Assembly: GCA_030426845.1 (NCBI GenBank)
Contig: JAUHXR010000021.1
Coordinates: 1-51,142, forward strand
Reading direction: 5' to 3'
DNA: 51,142 nt
Origin: Polyangia bacterium
Lineage (GTDB): Bacteria > Myxococcota_A > Polyangia > Polyangiales > Sandaracinaceae
In this document: positions 1-8,689 of the stretch, one piece after another
Position numbering within the stretch: the first letter of the stretch is position 1
How the letters are laid out: every line of letters begins with the position of its first letter
The notes under the pieces: generated by a model
Seen by the model: the letters and a program-made list of their open reading frames with translations, nothing else
Told to the model about the DNA's origin: nothing
Database searches by the model: none
Translations under genes and position numbers: made by a program

Positions 1-3000
1 GCTCGATCTCGACGACCGGCTGCGCGATGGTGCGCGGCGCGCGGTTGTGGACGGTGAGCTCGAGGGCGGCGGTCTCGTCGAGGCCGCCGGGATCCCCCGC
101 GATCGCCAGCGTGAACGGGCCGCGCTCAGGGGGTGGGCGATCCCAGGGCACGCCGAAGCGCGCCTCGGCCCTCGCCAGCAGCGGGGCCCCGGCGGCGATC
201 ACCTCGACCCGGTGCGTCCCGGGCGTGGCCAGCTCCCGCACATGCAGCAGGCCGGCGCCGCCCTCCAGCGTGACTATGTGGCGTGCACCGTCGATGCGGA
301 CGGTCGCCTCCGGGGGCGTCCCGGTGCCCAGCCGCTCGACCGCGGCCTGGGCGAGTCCCCGCTCGAAGGGCGAGAGCGCGTGCCCCCGCGCGGTCCAGCG
401 GGCGACCGTCGCGAGCGCGCGGAAGCCGGCGGGCCGCTGGTCGAGGCCGAGCTCCACGAGGGCGAGGAGGAGCGTCGACTGCACGGGGCTCGACCCCACG
501 CCGAGCCACCGATCGTCGCCCACATCGACCGCGTGTCGGGCGAGCCGCCGCGCCAGCTCCGCCGCGGCCTGGTCTCGTGAGGCTCCCTCGTCCGTGCCGG
601 AGGTCCACGCGAGCGCCGCGGCCGAGATCGCGGCGAGGGCCGGGTCGTCGCTCCGCGCGAGGGCCTCGTCGGCGACCTCCTCCCGGAGCCGCTCGATCAG
701 CTCCGGCAGGTCGGCCACCCGACGCGCGCTGGCCGCTTGCGCCGCGGGTGCCAGCCCGAGCAGCGCCCACGCGCGCTCCTCGGCGAGGTGACCTTCGGGC
801 TCCCGGGCGAGGGCGCTGAGCCGCCGCGTCAGCCAGGTCGTCGCGTCGGTGAGCGCCGCGTCGTCGACGTGCTCGCCGCCCCACGCGCGCCCGATCGCGA
901 AGCCGAGCGCCTGCGGAGACATGCGGGCGGTCACCAAGGTGTGCGCGGTCGTCGGCCCGAGGCCCCGCTCGCGCGCGCCCCAGGACTCCCACGGCGCGTC
1001 GGGCTCGCCGTGCTCGCCGAAGAGCGCGCCGCCCGCCGCGATCGTCACCGTCGCGTCGAGCGCGTGCGCGCCGTCCGGCACGGTCAGCGCGAGGGCCCCG
1101 CGCCCCGAGGCGAGCGCGAGCCGCTCGACCGCCACGCGGCGAGCTCCCTCGAGGACGCGCATCGGCCGCCGCACCGCGTCGACCGCCGCGCCGTCCGGGC
1201 CGCGCGCGATCACGGTGAGCTCGCCCTCGCCGGCGCGGGCCGGGCGGACGCTCACCGGCACCACCACCGCGTCGTTCGCGGGGACCGTCACGGTGACCGG
1301 CTCGCTCGACGCCACCCCGAGGCCCTCGTCGCCCGCGAGCGAGATGACGAGCTCGCGCGGGGCGTCGCCGTGGTTGCTCACGCGCAGCGGGAGCCGGAGC
1401 GCGTCGCCGCGGCGCGCGACCTCGGGGATCGGCGCCTCGACCACGATCTCGCGCTCCACCGACAGGCGCGCGTCGCCGGACCACATCCAGCCGTCCTCGC
1501 GCCAGACGATCGCCTCGACCGCGTAGGTCGTGACCGCGTCGGCGAGCGGCACCGCGATCTCGGTCACCCCGCTCGGGTCGAGGGTCACGCTCGGCGCGAA
1601 GAGCAGCGTCGGCGGGAAGCGCTCGCGCACCACCGCGGCGATGCCCCGCAGGCCGGACGGCCCGCGGCCGCCGCGGACCGTCGCTGCCCGGGCGCCCCGC
1701 ACCCCGAGCCCGCCGTGGCCGTAGCCGTGGCCGACGCCCCCGCCGCCGCGGCCGGTGCCCGAGAGGCTCCCGAGCAGGAGCGTGCCTTCGGAGACCTCCG
1801 CCGAGACCGCGTCGCCGATCTCTTCCTCGGTCATCTCCGCGCTCACCCGCGCGTAGGCCTCGCCGATCATCCGCAGCGTCGCCTCGGCCGCCGACGTCCG
1901 CGCGAGGCGGCGCATCAGCGCGTCCTCCCCCGACGCGACCGCGTAGGGCGTGCCGGCGGGCACCGCGCGGGCGAACGGATCTCGCACGTCGTCTTGCGTG
2001 CCGAAGCGCCCGTCGGGGCCCGGAGACGCGAGCTCGACGCCGGCCGCGCGGGCCGACAGACGGAGCGCTGGCTGACGGGTCGCGCGCAGCTCGAAGCGGT
2101 GGCCCCAGGGGTCGTCCAGGTCGCGCGGCCCGAGGAGGCCGCGCTCGACCATGCGAGGCAGCCAGCGCTCGTAGGGCTCCCGCGCGGCCATGCGCGCGGC
2201 GGGCGGCGCGTCGTCGCCCGGGTCGAGGTAGGCCGCGAGCCGCACGAGCAGGCCGACCAGGCGCGCGCGCGCGACCCGGGTCGCGACCCGGTCGTAGGTG
2301 AACGAGGGGTCGGCGGCCTCGAGCATCGACGGCGTGAGCCGGCCGTCCCCGAGGGTGCGCGCGTCCGGCGGCAGGGCGTCCTCGCGGAACCGGCGCGCGC
2401 CGGCCCGGACCTCCGTCAGCTCGTCGAGCGCGCCGGCGGTGACCGCGCGGCTCAGGCGCCCCTCGAGCTCGGACATCGGCTCGGCGACGCCGCGGCGCAG
2501 CAGCTCGGCGCGGAGCGGCCACGGATCGCGGAGGCTGCGTCGCGTGCCGGCCGGCGTCGCGCTGGTCGGCAGCCCGAGGTCGTCGACCAGCGGCGGGACC
2601 TCGACAGGCGCCGCGCCCGGCGCGGTGACCGCCGCCATCGCCGCGTCCGCGAACCGCCGCCCCACCTCGTCGGTCGGCGCGCGGAGCGCGCGCTCGAGCT
2701 CCTCCATGAGCCGCGCCCGGAACGGGTGCTCGCCGCCGTGAGCCGCGAGGTCGCGGACCAGCACCGCCGCGTAGCGGGCGGGGCCGCCCGCGCCGGTGTG
2801 CAGGCGCACCCGCGCCGTCTCGCCGACCGTCCACCGCTCCTGCGTGGGCTCCACCCGCACGAAGTCGGGCGCCGGCGGCCGCAGGATCACCGAGGCGCAG
2901 GTCGCGGGGCCCTCGTGCGAGTCGTCGTCGCGCACCGCGCGGGCGCAGACCCGCGCGACCCCGACGAAGTCGGCCGGCGCCGTGAGCCGCCCGGCGCCGG

Positions 3001-4492
3001 CGCGCCCATCGAGCCAGGTGGTCGCGAGCCGGCGGCCGTACGCCGCGATCAGCTCGAGGACCACCGGCGCTCCGGCGGCGCGGGGGCGCCGCGCGAGGGT
3101 GACCTCGATCGCGTCTCCCGGCGCGAGGATGGACGTCGCGGGGGTCGGCGCGACGTCGGCCTCGCGGGCGACCGGGAGGTCGACGCGCGCGGTCCGCTCC
3201 AGCGCTCCGGCCACGCGGACGATCGCGGTCGTGAGCGTCTCGCCCGACCGCCGCGCGGCCGCGCCCCGGGGGAGGCGGACGGGTAGGGAGACAAGCCCGT
3301 TTGCGTCGGTCGTCCCTTCCGCCCGGCCGCCGGCGAACGCGGGTCCGCGGGCGCTCACCGCGGTGCCGGCGGGGGGCGGCTCACCCATCACGTCACGCAC
3401 GTGGACGAACACCACGTCGTCGACCTCGGGCACCAGCGCGCCGTGCCGGGGCTGCACCTCCACGTCGAGCGCGAGCGGCACCGCGAGCCGCATCGCGCCC
3501 ACCAGCTCCATCGAGCCGTGCGCCGGGTGGCTGAGCTCCACCTCCACCGGCACGCGCGCGCGATCGCCCTCCAGGTAGACCGGCGCGCGGGCCCGCACCC
3601 GCGCCTCGCCCGCGTCGTCGGTCGTCGCGGTGAACTGCTGGTCGCCGTCGACCGTCACGATCGCGTTGGCGTCGCGCACCGGCGCGCCGCTCTGCCCCGT
3701 CACCTCGAGCCGCACCTCGACCTCCGCGCCCGGCGCGACCGGCTCGGGCGCGATCGTGAGGCGCGCGAAGAGCCGCTCGTAGGTGCGCGTGCCCACCGAG
3801 AAGCGGCCGTGGGCCTCGAGCTGCCCGGGTACCGTGAGCGTGACCCGCTGCTCCCCCGCGCGTGCTCCCTCGGGGACTGTCAATGTGAAGTGCGCGACTC
3901 CGGCCGCGTCCGTCTGGAGGGTGCGCTCGGTCGCGGCGAGGGACTCGCCCGTCACGCTCACCTGGGCGCGCTCCCCGGTCAGCGGGCGGAGGCTCGACCT
4001 GTCGCGCAGCAGCGCCCAGACGTGCACCGTCTCGCCCGGCTCGTAGAGGACGCGATCGGTGCGCAGCATCGCGCTCACCCCCGGCGCGATCTGCACCGGC
4101 ACCGCGAAGCGCCGCGCCTCGCCCTCGGGGCCCACCTCGACCTCGAGCTGAGGGCCGCCGTCGCCGCTGCCCTCGGGGATCGGGATCTCGGCTACGAACC
4201 GCCCGCGAGGGTCGGTGGAGACATCGCTCCACGGCTGCGTGCGGCGCTCGCCCTCCGACCAGCCGAGGCGCGCGCGGACGCGGCCGTCGAACGGGGTCAG
4301 CTCGGCGAGACCACGCACGCGGTAGGCGGTGCCTCGCACGCGCGCGACCCGGCCCGCGTGGAGCCGCGAGCCTCCCTCGAGCGCGAGCTCGAAGCCGGTC
4401 GGCTCCGCCGTCTGCGCGCGCGCGGCGCTCCCCCCGAACAGGGCGCACCCCATCATCGCCGCGGTCGCGGCGGCCCGTGTCCAACCCGTCAC
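1..4492 (-). CDS. Alpha-2-macroglobulin-like protein, thioester-less, C-terminus beyond window
   Basis: The frame is open from a GTG at 4492 to the window edge (about 1,497 codons), so the C-terminus is missing. The GTG start gives a Sec-type signal peptide (basic start, Ala-rich core, cut near SAARA-QT); an internal ATG pair at 4453-4456 would lose its n-region. MG-type beta-domains follow; residues ~140-155 carry the LYEPGETV motif typical of macroglobulin domains. A Gly/His/Arg-rich stretch sits at ~905-950, where the bait region lies in this family, followed by an A2M domain (~955-1050, PLADAVTTYAVEA). The CGEQ thioester motif is absent from the part seen, so covalent trapping of proteases is unlikely. 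Bacterial relatives are periplasmic, envelope-guarding proteins; that role here is inferred. A Pro-rich lipoprotein gene lies 43 bp upstream on the same strand and may be cotranscribed. Confidence 0.85.
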   Translation of the reverse strand, partial: MTGWTRAAATAAMMGCALFGGSAARAQTAEPTGFELALEGGSRLHAGRVARVRGTAYRVRGLAELTPFDGRVRARLGWSEGERRTQPWSDVSTDPRGRFVAEIPIPEGSGDGGPQLEVEVGPEGEARRFAVPVQIAPGVSAMLRTDRVLYEPGETVHVWALLRDRSSLRPLTGERAQVSVTGESLAATERTLQTDAAGVAHFTLTVPEGARAGEQRVTLTVPGQLEAHGRFSVGTRTYERLFARLTIAPEPVAPGAEVEVRLEVTGQSGAPVRDANAIVTVDGDQQFTATTDDAGEARVRARAPVYLEGDRARVPVEVELSHPAHGSMELVGAMRLAVPLALDVEVQPRHGALVPEVDDVVFVHVRDVMGEPPPAGTAVSARGPAFAGGRAEGTTDANGLVSLPVRLPRGAAARRSGETLTTAIVRVAGALERTARVDLPVAREADVAPTPATSILAPGDAIEVTLARRPRAAGAPVVLELIAAYGRRLATTWLDGRAGAGRLTAPADFVGVARVCARAVRDDDSHEGPATCASVILRPPAPDFVRVEPTQERWTVGETARVRLHTGAGGPARYAAVLVRDLAAHGGEHPFRARLMEELERALRAPTDEVGRRFADAAMAAVTAPGAAPVEVPPLVDDLGLPTSATPAGTRRSLRDPWPLRAELLRRGVAEPMSELEGRLSRAVTAGALDELTEVRAGARRFREDALPPDARTLGDGRLTPSMLEAADPSFTYDRVATRVARARLVGLLVRLAAYLDPGDDAPPAARMAAREPYERWLPRMVERGLLGPRDLDDPWGHRFELRATRQPALRLSARAAGVELASPGPDGRFGTQDDVRDPFARAVPAGTPYAVASGEDALMRRLARTSAAEATLRMIGEAYARVSAEMTEEEIGDAVSAEVSEGTLLLGSLSGTGRGGGGVGHGYGHGGLGVRGARAATVRGGRGPSGLRGIAAVVRERFPPTLLFAPSVTLDPSGVTEIAVPLADAVTTYAVEAIVWREDGWMWSGDARLSVEREIVVEAPIPEVARRGDALRLPLRVSNHGDAPRELVISLAGDEGLGVASSEPVTVTVPANDAVVVPVSVRPARAGEGELTVIARGPDGAAVDAVRRPMRVLEGARRVAVERLALASGRGALALTVPDGAHALDATVTIAAGGALFGEHGEPDAPWESWGARERGLGPTTAHTLVTARMSPQALGFAIGRAWGGEHVDDAALTDATTWLTRRLSALAREPEGHLAEERAWALLGLAPAAQAASARRVADLPELIERLREEVADEALARSDDPALAAISAAALAWTSGTDEGASRDQAAAELARRLARHAVDVGDDRWLGVGSSPVQSTLLLALVELGLDQRPAGFRALATVARWTARGHALSPFERGLAQAAVERLGTGTPPEATVRIDGARHIVTLEGGAGLLHVRELATPGTHRVEVIAAGAPLLARAEARFGVPWDRPPPERGPFTLAIAGDPGGLDETAALELTVHNRAPRTIAQPVVEIE

Positions 4493-4535
4493 CCGCGAGT
4501 CGACACCGACCCGGGGGCGAGGTTCCGCGGTCGGC

Positions 4536-5306
4536 TCAATCCGCGACGCGGACCCTCACGCGGCGGCCTCGGCGGCGCGCCTGACCGGGCGGGACGGAGG
4601 GCGGGCCCGTCGTCTGGACGGCGCGCACGCGGACCTCCGCGGCGGGAGGCGGGGGCGGCGCGGGGGGCGTCGGCGGAGGGGGCGGCGCGACCGGCGGAGG
4701 CGCGACCACCGCGCGCGCCGAGGGAGGCGGAGACGGTGGCCCGGCCGCGGGCGGGGCGGGCGCCTCCACCTCGACGGTCGCGCGAGCGGTCGGCTGCGCG
4801 CGAGGCGCCGACGGCTCGTCGACCGGTGCGAGGATGCGGGTGAACGGGCTCTCGCCCTCGCTCGTCGCCCCGTCGACCACGAGGGTGACCGCGAGCGGCC
4901 CGGGCACCGGGAGCTCGGCGTAGATCTGCCCGCGGTAGCGCTCGCTCGCCGGGTCCCAGATCATCACGACCGGCTGGATCGCGCCGCCCTCGGTGGCGAC
5001 CCGGACCGTGATCTGCGCGGTGGCCGGCGCGGGCAGGTCGTCGTCCAGGTAGGCCTCGAGCGCGCCGTCGTCGTGGACCACCACCTCCACGTGGCGCGGC
5101 CCGACCGCGACCACCGTCCCGCCGTGGGCGGCGTCCGGGCCCTCGACCTCCGCCGCGAGGGGCGTGGCCTCGGGCGCGGTCTCGGAGGCGATCGGCGGGG
5201 TCTCCTCCGCGATCGACGGCGGGTCGTCGCCACCGCACGCGGCGAGGGCGAGGCCGCCGAGGCCGAGGAGCCAGCGCCATGCCGGCCGCGTGGAGGAGGA
5301 AGGCAT
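4536..5306 (-). CDS. Pro-rich lipoprotein of unknown function
   Basis: 256 residues from ATG 5306; an ATG at 5339 would add 11 residues and no clear feature. Residues 13-24 form a hydrophobic core ending in the lipobox LALAAC, with Cys24 as the predicted lipidation site. A Thr/Glu/Pro spacer, then a compact beta-rich domain (about residues 55-150, with VVMIWDPASERYRGQIYAELP) follows. The last ~100 residues are a Pro/Ala-rich tail ending in a strongly basic RRRGRRVRVRV segment, which could touch peptidoglycan or nucleic acid; that is speculation. It ends 43 bp before the macroglobulin-like gene on the same strand, so the two may form one unit. I recognise no family. The start is supported by the lipoprotein signal. 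Confidence 0.75.
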   Translation of the reverse strand: MPSSSTRPAWRWLLGLGGLALAACGGDDPPSIAEETPPIASETAPEATPLAAEVEGPDAAHGGTVVAVGPRHVEVVVHDDGALEAYLDDDLPAPATAQITVRVATEGGAIQPVVMIWDPASERYRGQIYAELPVPGPLAVTLVVDGATSEGESPFTRILAPVDEPSAPRAQPTARATVEVEAPAPPAAGPPSPPPSARAVVAPPPVAPPPPPTPPAPPPPPAAEVRVRAVQTTGPPSVPPGQARRRGRRVRVRVAD

Positions 5307-5429
5307 CGAAGAGAGGGACGCGGGCGTCGGCCCGCGCATTCGAATGCTACCAGCGCGGCGGCCGCCCAGGCGATACCCTAGCGCCACAGCCTCGGGGCGA
5401 GGCCCCCGAGCCTTCCGGGACACCAGGCA

Positions 5430-6026
5430 TTGTTCGATCGCGGCTACCTCTCCCTCTTCCGAATCCGGGGCGTGCCGGTGCGCGCGCACTGGACGCTGCC
5501 GCTCGGCCTGCTGATGTTCTCGGGTGGCCAGATCGCGCCGGGCCTCTGGCTCGGGATCCTCCTCGTCATCCTGCTGCACGAGGCCGGCCACGCGTTCCTC
5601 GTGCGCCAGCGCGGGATGGTCAACGCGGGCATCGATGTGCATGGCTTCGGCGGGGTGTGCCGCTGGGTGGGCCGCCCGTCGGAGAAGGATCGCGCGATCG
5701 TGGCCTGGGGCGGGGTGCTCGCGCAGGCGCTGCTGCTCGCGGTGGCGTGGCCGTTGCGGCTCCTCGCGCCGATCGACGCGCCGTTCGTCGCCGACCTGCT
5801 CGAGGCCTTCACCGTCACGAACGGGATCATCCTCCTGTTCAACCTCGTCCCGTTCGGTGGCCTCGACGGCGTCCGGGCGTGGCCGCTCCTCGGCATGCTG
5901 TGGCGCGAGCGCCAGAAGCGCCGCGAGTGGAAGGACAAGCTCGGCCGCCCTCCCGCCCAGCCGGCGGCGCCCCAGACGCTGCAAGAGGCCCTGCGTGAGG
6001 CCGACGAGCGCGCCGGCCGGCGCTGA
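5430..6026 (+). CDS. M50-type (site-2 protease-like) membrane metalloprotease
   Basis: 198 residues from a TTG start at 5430. HEAGH at residues 50-54 is the zinc-binding and catalytic motif of M50 proteases, and NLVPFGGLDG (near residue 143-152) supplies the third zinc ligand Asp, in the order and spacing of the family. Hydrophobic segments at ~21-50, ~88-110 and ~125-150 put the active site in the membrane. The protein is shorter than RseP or SpoIVFB and has no PDZ or CBS domain, so it is a minimal M50 core. A charged tail (residues 160-198) is probably cytoplasmic. Substrate unknown; the flanking genes (lipoprotein, ABC-F ATPase) give no hint. An 18-bp-spaced direct repeat begins over its stop codon. 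Confidence 0.85.
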   Translation: MFDRGYLSLFRIRGVPVRAHWTLPLGLLMFSGGQIAPGLWLGILLVILLHEAGHAFLVRQRGMVNAGIDVHGFGGVCRWVGRPSEKDRAIVAWGGVLAQALLLAVAWPLRLLAPIDAPFVADLLEAFTVTNGIILLFNLVPFGGLDGVRAWPLLGMLWRERQKRREWKDKLGRPPAQPAAPQTLQEALREADERAGRR

Positions 6027-6066
6027 TCGATCGCGGCTGGCTGATCGATCGCGGCTGATCGAGCGG
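6023..6066 (+). repeat. Direct repeat, 17-bp unit at period 18
   Basis: The unit CTGATCGATCGCGGCTG occurs at 6023-6039 and 6041-6057, and a third partial copy (CTGATCGAGCGG) overlaps from 6055. Each full unit contains the palindrome CGATCG. The first copy overlaps the stop codon of the M50 gene. The remaining gap to 6265 (about 200 bp) shows no gene or clear hairpin; it presumably carries the promoter of the ABC-F gene. Confidence 0.6.
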
Positions 6067-6265
6067 CGTGGACGGAGCCCGGCCGATTGACACGCGCGGC
6101 CCCGGCCCGCATGTTCCTCCCCGGCGCGTGCCCTCGCGCCTCCTATGACCGACCGTCGCTGAGCAATCGCCGCCGAGCCCTCTCGCTCCCTCTGTTTCGG
6201 AGCCGGGCTCGCGCCCTCGGGACGCGCCTCACGGCTCGTTCCTCCGTGTCTGCGACGAGGTCTAC

Positions 6266-7765
6266 GTGTCAGCGCTCCGCCTCGCGGGCGTCGGGTTCGC
6301 CTACCCCGACGCGCCGCCGATCTTTCAGGACGTCACCCTCGAGCTCCCGCCGGGCTGGACCGCGATCGTCGGTCCCAACGGCGCGGGCAAGAGCACCCTC
6401 CTGCGCCTCCTGCGCGGCGAGCTCACCCCGACGCGGGGCCGTGTCGAACGGGGCGACCTCGCGATCGCCACCGTGCACCAGGCGCCCGCCGCGATCCCGC
6501 CCGAGGTCGCCGCGCTCGCCGAGCGGTGGGACCGCGCCGCGTGCCGCGTCCGCGCGCGCTTCGACCTCGACCCCGAGGCGCTGGCGCGGTGGGCGCGCCT
6601 CTCCGGTGGCGAGCGACAGCGGTGGCAGGTCGCGGCCGCGTTGGTGCGGCGCCCCGACGTGCTTCTTCTCGACGAGCCGACCAACCACCTCGACGCCGAG
6701 GCGCGTGAGGCCCTGGCGCGGATGCTCCAGGCGCACCGCGGCGTGGGCGTGGTGGTGGCGCACGACCGCGCCTTCCTCGAGGCGCTCGTCGCGCGCGTGG
6801 CCTGGGTCGAGGACGGCCGGATCGACGTGACGACCGGGGGCTATCGGCACGCGCTCGAGGCGCAGCGCGCCCGCGCGCGCCGGCGCGAAGACCTCCGGGG
6901 CCTGGCCCGCGCGGAGTCGGACCGCCTGGCGCGCGAGCTCGACGCGCGCCGGCGCCGGGCCGAGGCCGCGGCGCGATCGATCAGCGTACGCACGCGGGCC
7001 AAGGGTCCCCAGGACTCTGACGGCCGCTCGGTGAACCGCAAGATCCGCGCGGCGAACGCGGCCGCCCAGCACGCGCGCGGGGTCGCGAGTCTCCGCGGTC
7101 GTCTCGACGAGGCGGAGCGCGCGCTCGGCGCGCTGCGGGTCGACAAGGCGCGCCACCGCGCGATCGCCATCGAGTCGGCGCGACCCGCGCAACGCACGGT
7201 GCTGCGGGTCGAGCTGCCCGCGCTCGCGCGCGGCGGGAGGCGACTGCTCGAGCCGACGGTCGTCCAGCTCGACCGCGACTCGCGCGTCCGCCTCGACGGC
7301 CCGAACGGGTCGGGCAAGACCACGGTGCTCGAGGCGCTCGTCGAGCGCTGGCCGCACCCGCGCGAGCGGTTGCTCTACCTGCCCCAGGCCGAGCCGGACG
7401 GCCGGGCGCTCCTCGCGCGGGTCGAGGCGCTCGATCCGACCACGCGGGGTCGCGCGCTCACCCTCGCGGCCGCGCTCGGGCTCTCGGTGCCCGCGCTCCG
7501 TCGGAGCCGCGCGCCCAGCCCCGGCGAGGCGCGCAAGCTCGCGCTTGCCGAGGGCCTCGCTCGGGAGGTCTGGTGCGTGGCCCTGGACGAGCCGACCAAC
7601 CACCTCGACGCGCCCTCGATCGAGCGGCTGGAGGAGGCCCTCGCGGCCTACCCGGGCGCGCTGCTCCTCGTCACCCACGACCGCGCGCTCGCGGACGCGG
7701 TCACGCACGAGACGTGGACGGTCGCGGGCGGACGGCTCCACGCGACGTCGACCGCCGGGGAATAG
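6266..7765 (+). CDS. ABC-F family ATP-binding protein
   Basis: 499 residues from GTG 6266, with two ABC domains and no membrane segments, as in the ABC-F class that acts on ribosomes. The first domain has Walker A GPNGAGKST (residues ~38-46), signature LSGGE and Walker B LLLDEPTNH. A basic, Arg-rich linker (~195-310) follows. The second domain has GPNGSGKTT, Walker B CVALDEPTNH and switch His in VTHDRA. The second signature is SPGEARK instead of LSGGE, so the second site is divergent. Known members are translation factors or ribosome-protection proteins; which applies here cannot be told. No resistance gene is nearby. Confidence 0.85.
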   Translation: MSALRLAGVGFAYPDAPPIFQDVTLELPPGWTAIVGPNGAGKSTLLRLLRGELTPTRGRVERGDLAIATVHQAPAAIPPEVAALAERWDRAACRVRARFDLDPEALARWARLSGGERQRWQVAAALVRRPDVLLLDEPTNHLDAEAREALARMLQAHRGVGVVVAHDRAFLEALVARVAWVEDGRIDVTTGGYRHALEAQRARARRREDLRGLARAESDRLARELDARRRRAEAAARSISVRTRAKGPQDSDGRSVNRKIRAANAAAQHARGVASLRGRLDEAERALGALRVDKARHRAIAIESARPAQRTVLRVELPALARGGRRLLEPTVVQLDRDSRVRLDGPNGSGKTTVLEALVERWPHPRERLLYLPQAEPDGRALLARVEALDPTTRGRALTLAAALGLSVPALRRSRAPSPGEARKLALAEGLAREVWCVALDEPTNHLDAPSIERLEEALAAYPGALLLVTHDRALADAVTHETWTVAGGRLHATSTAGE

Positions 7766-7830
7766 CCGGCCCGCTCCGCCCCGTTCGCGCGCGACATGGG
7801 GGAAGACACGCGCGAGCGGGGGCGCCGGCG

Positions 7831-8685
7831 ATGAGGTGGCGGACCGCTCGCCGGCCGAGCGCCGGGTGGAGGCTCGCCGGGCCGCTGACCGCGGGGCTGG
7901 CGATCGCCGCGCTGCTCGGCTCGGTCGCGCGGGGTCAGGAGGCGGCGCCGCCCGCCGGCCTCACGGTGGAGCGGGTGCGCCTGCCGCGCGCGCCTCGGGT
8001 CCGCGCGGGTGACCGCCACCTGACGGTGGTCCGCGTCGACCTGCGCCGCTACCGGCTCGCGGTCCTCAGCGCGGTGCGCGACGGCGCGCCCCGGCCGCTC
8101 GACGCGTGGGTGCGCGACTTCCAGCTGACCGGCGGGATCAACGCGGGCATGTTTCTCCCGAACCGGCGCCCCGTCGGGACGCTCCACGACCGCGGCGAGG
8201 TCCTCAGCGATCGGAACCCCGCGCGCTTCAACGCGATCGTCGGCTGGGACCCGCGCGGCGACGGCGCGGCCCTCGGGGTCGGGGGCGCCGGCTGCCCGGA
8301 GGGCCGCGCGGGGTTGCTGTCCCGCTACGCGTCGGCGGTGCAGGGCTTCCGCATGATGATCGACTGTCGCGGCCGGGCGCGGCCTTGGCCGACGCAGAGG
8401 ATCTACAGCGCGGCCGCGTTCGGGCGCGATCGCGACGGGCGCGCGGTCTTCCTCCACTCGCGCACGCCCTACCGGATGGACGAGCTCAGCGAGATGATCG
8501 TCGACCTGGACCTCGGGGTGCGGGGCCTCGTCTACATGGAGGGCGGGCCCGAGGCGTCCCTGATCGTCCGCGCGCCGGGGGCCCGCGTGACCGAGATGGG
8601 GAGCTGGGAGGACGGCTTCAACCCGAACGACGACAACCGCGCGCTCTGGGATCTGCCGAGCGTGATCGGCTTCCGCCCTCGGTGA
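7831..8685 (+). CDS. DUF2233 phosphodiester glycosidase-like secreted protein
   Basis: 284 residues from ATG 7831. An Arg-rich n-region and hydrophobic core (residues ~17-35, ending SVARGQ) form a signal peptide. The rest matches the NAGPA/DUF2233 phosphodiester glycosidase fold: GGINAGMFLPNRRPVG (residues ~98-113), FRMMIDCRG, FLHSRTPY and LVYMEGGPEASL, which are the conserved Asn-, Asp- and Glu-containing loops. Family members hydrolyse GlcNAc-1-phosphodiesters or bind cell-wall sugars outside the cytoplasm. The substrate here is not shown. Its 3' end lies 4 bp from that of the convergent ftsZ-like gene, leaving no room for a separate terminator. Confidence 0.8.
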   Translation: MRWRTARRPSAGWRLAGPLTAGLAIAALLGSVARGQEAAPPAGLTVERVRLPRAPRVRAGDRHLTVVRVDLRRYRLAVLSAVRDGAPRPLDAWVRDFQLTGGINAGMFLPNRRPVGTLHDRGEVLSDRNPARFNAIVGWDPRGDGAALGVGGAGCPEGRAGLLSRYASAVQGFRMMIDCRGRARPWPTQRIYSAAAFGRDRDGRAVFLHSRTPYRMDELSEMIVDLDLGVRGLVYMEGGPEASLIVRAPGARVTEMGSWEDGFNPNDDNRALWDLPSVIGFRPR

Positions 8686-8689
8686 CCGC

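Noticed and set aside
126-2834. 902-codon minus-strand open frame
   Set aside because: It is a shadow of the macroglobulin-like gene in another frame: Arg/Gly/Ala-rich without domains, as expected at ~72% GC. The same holds for many other long open frames here.
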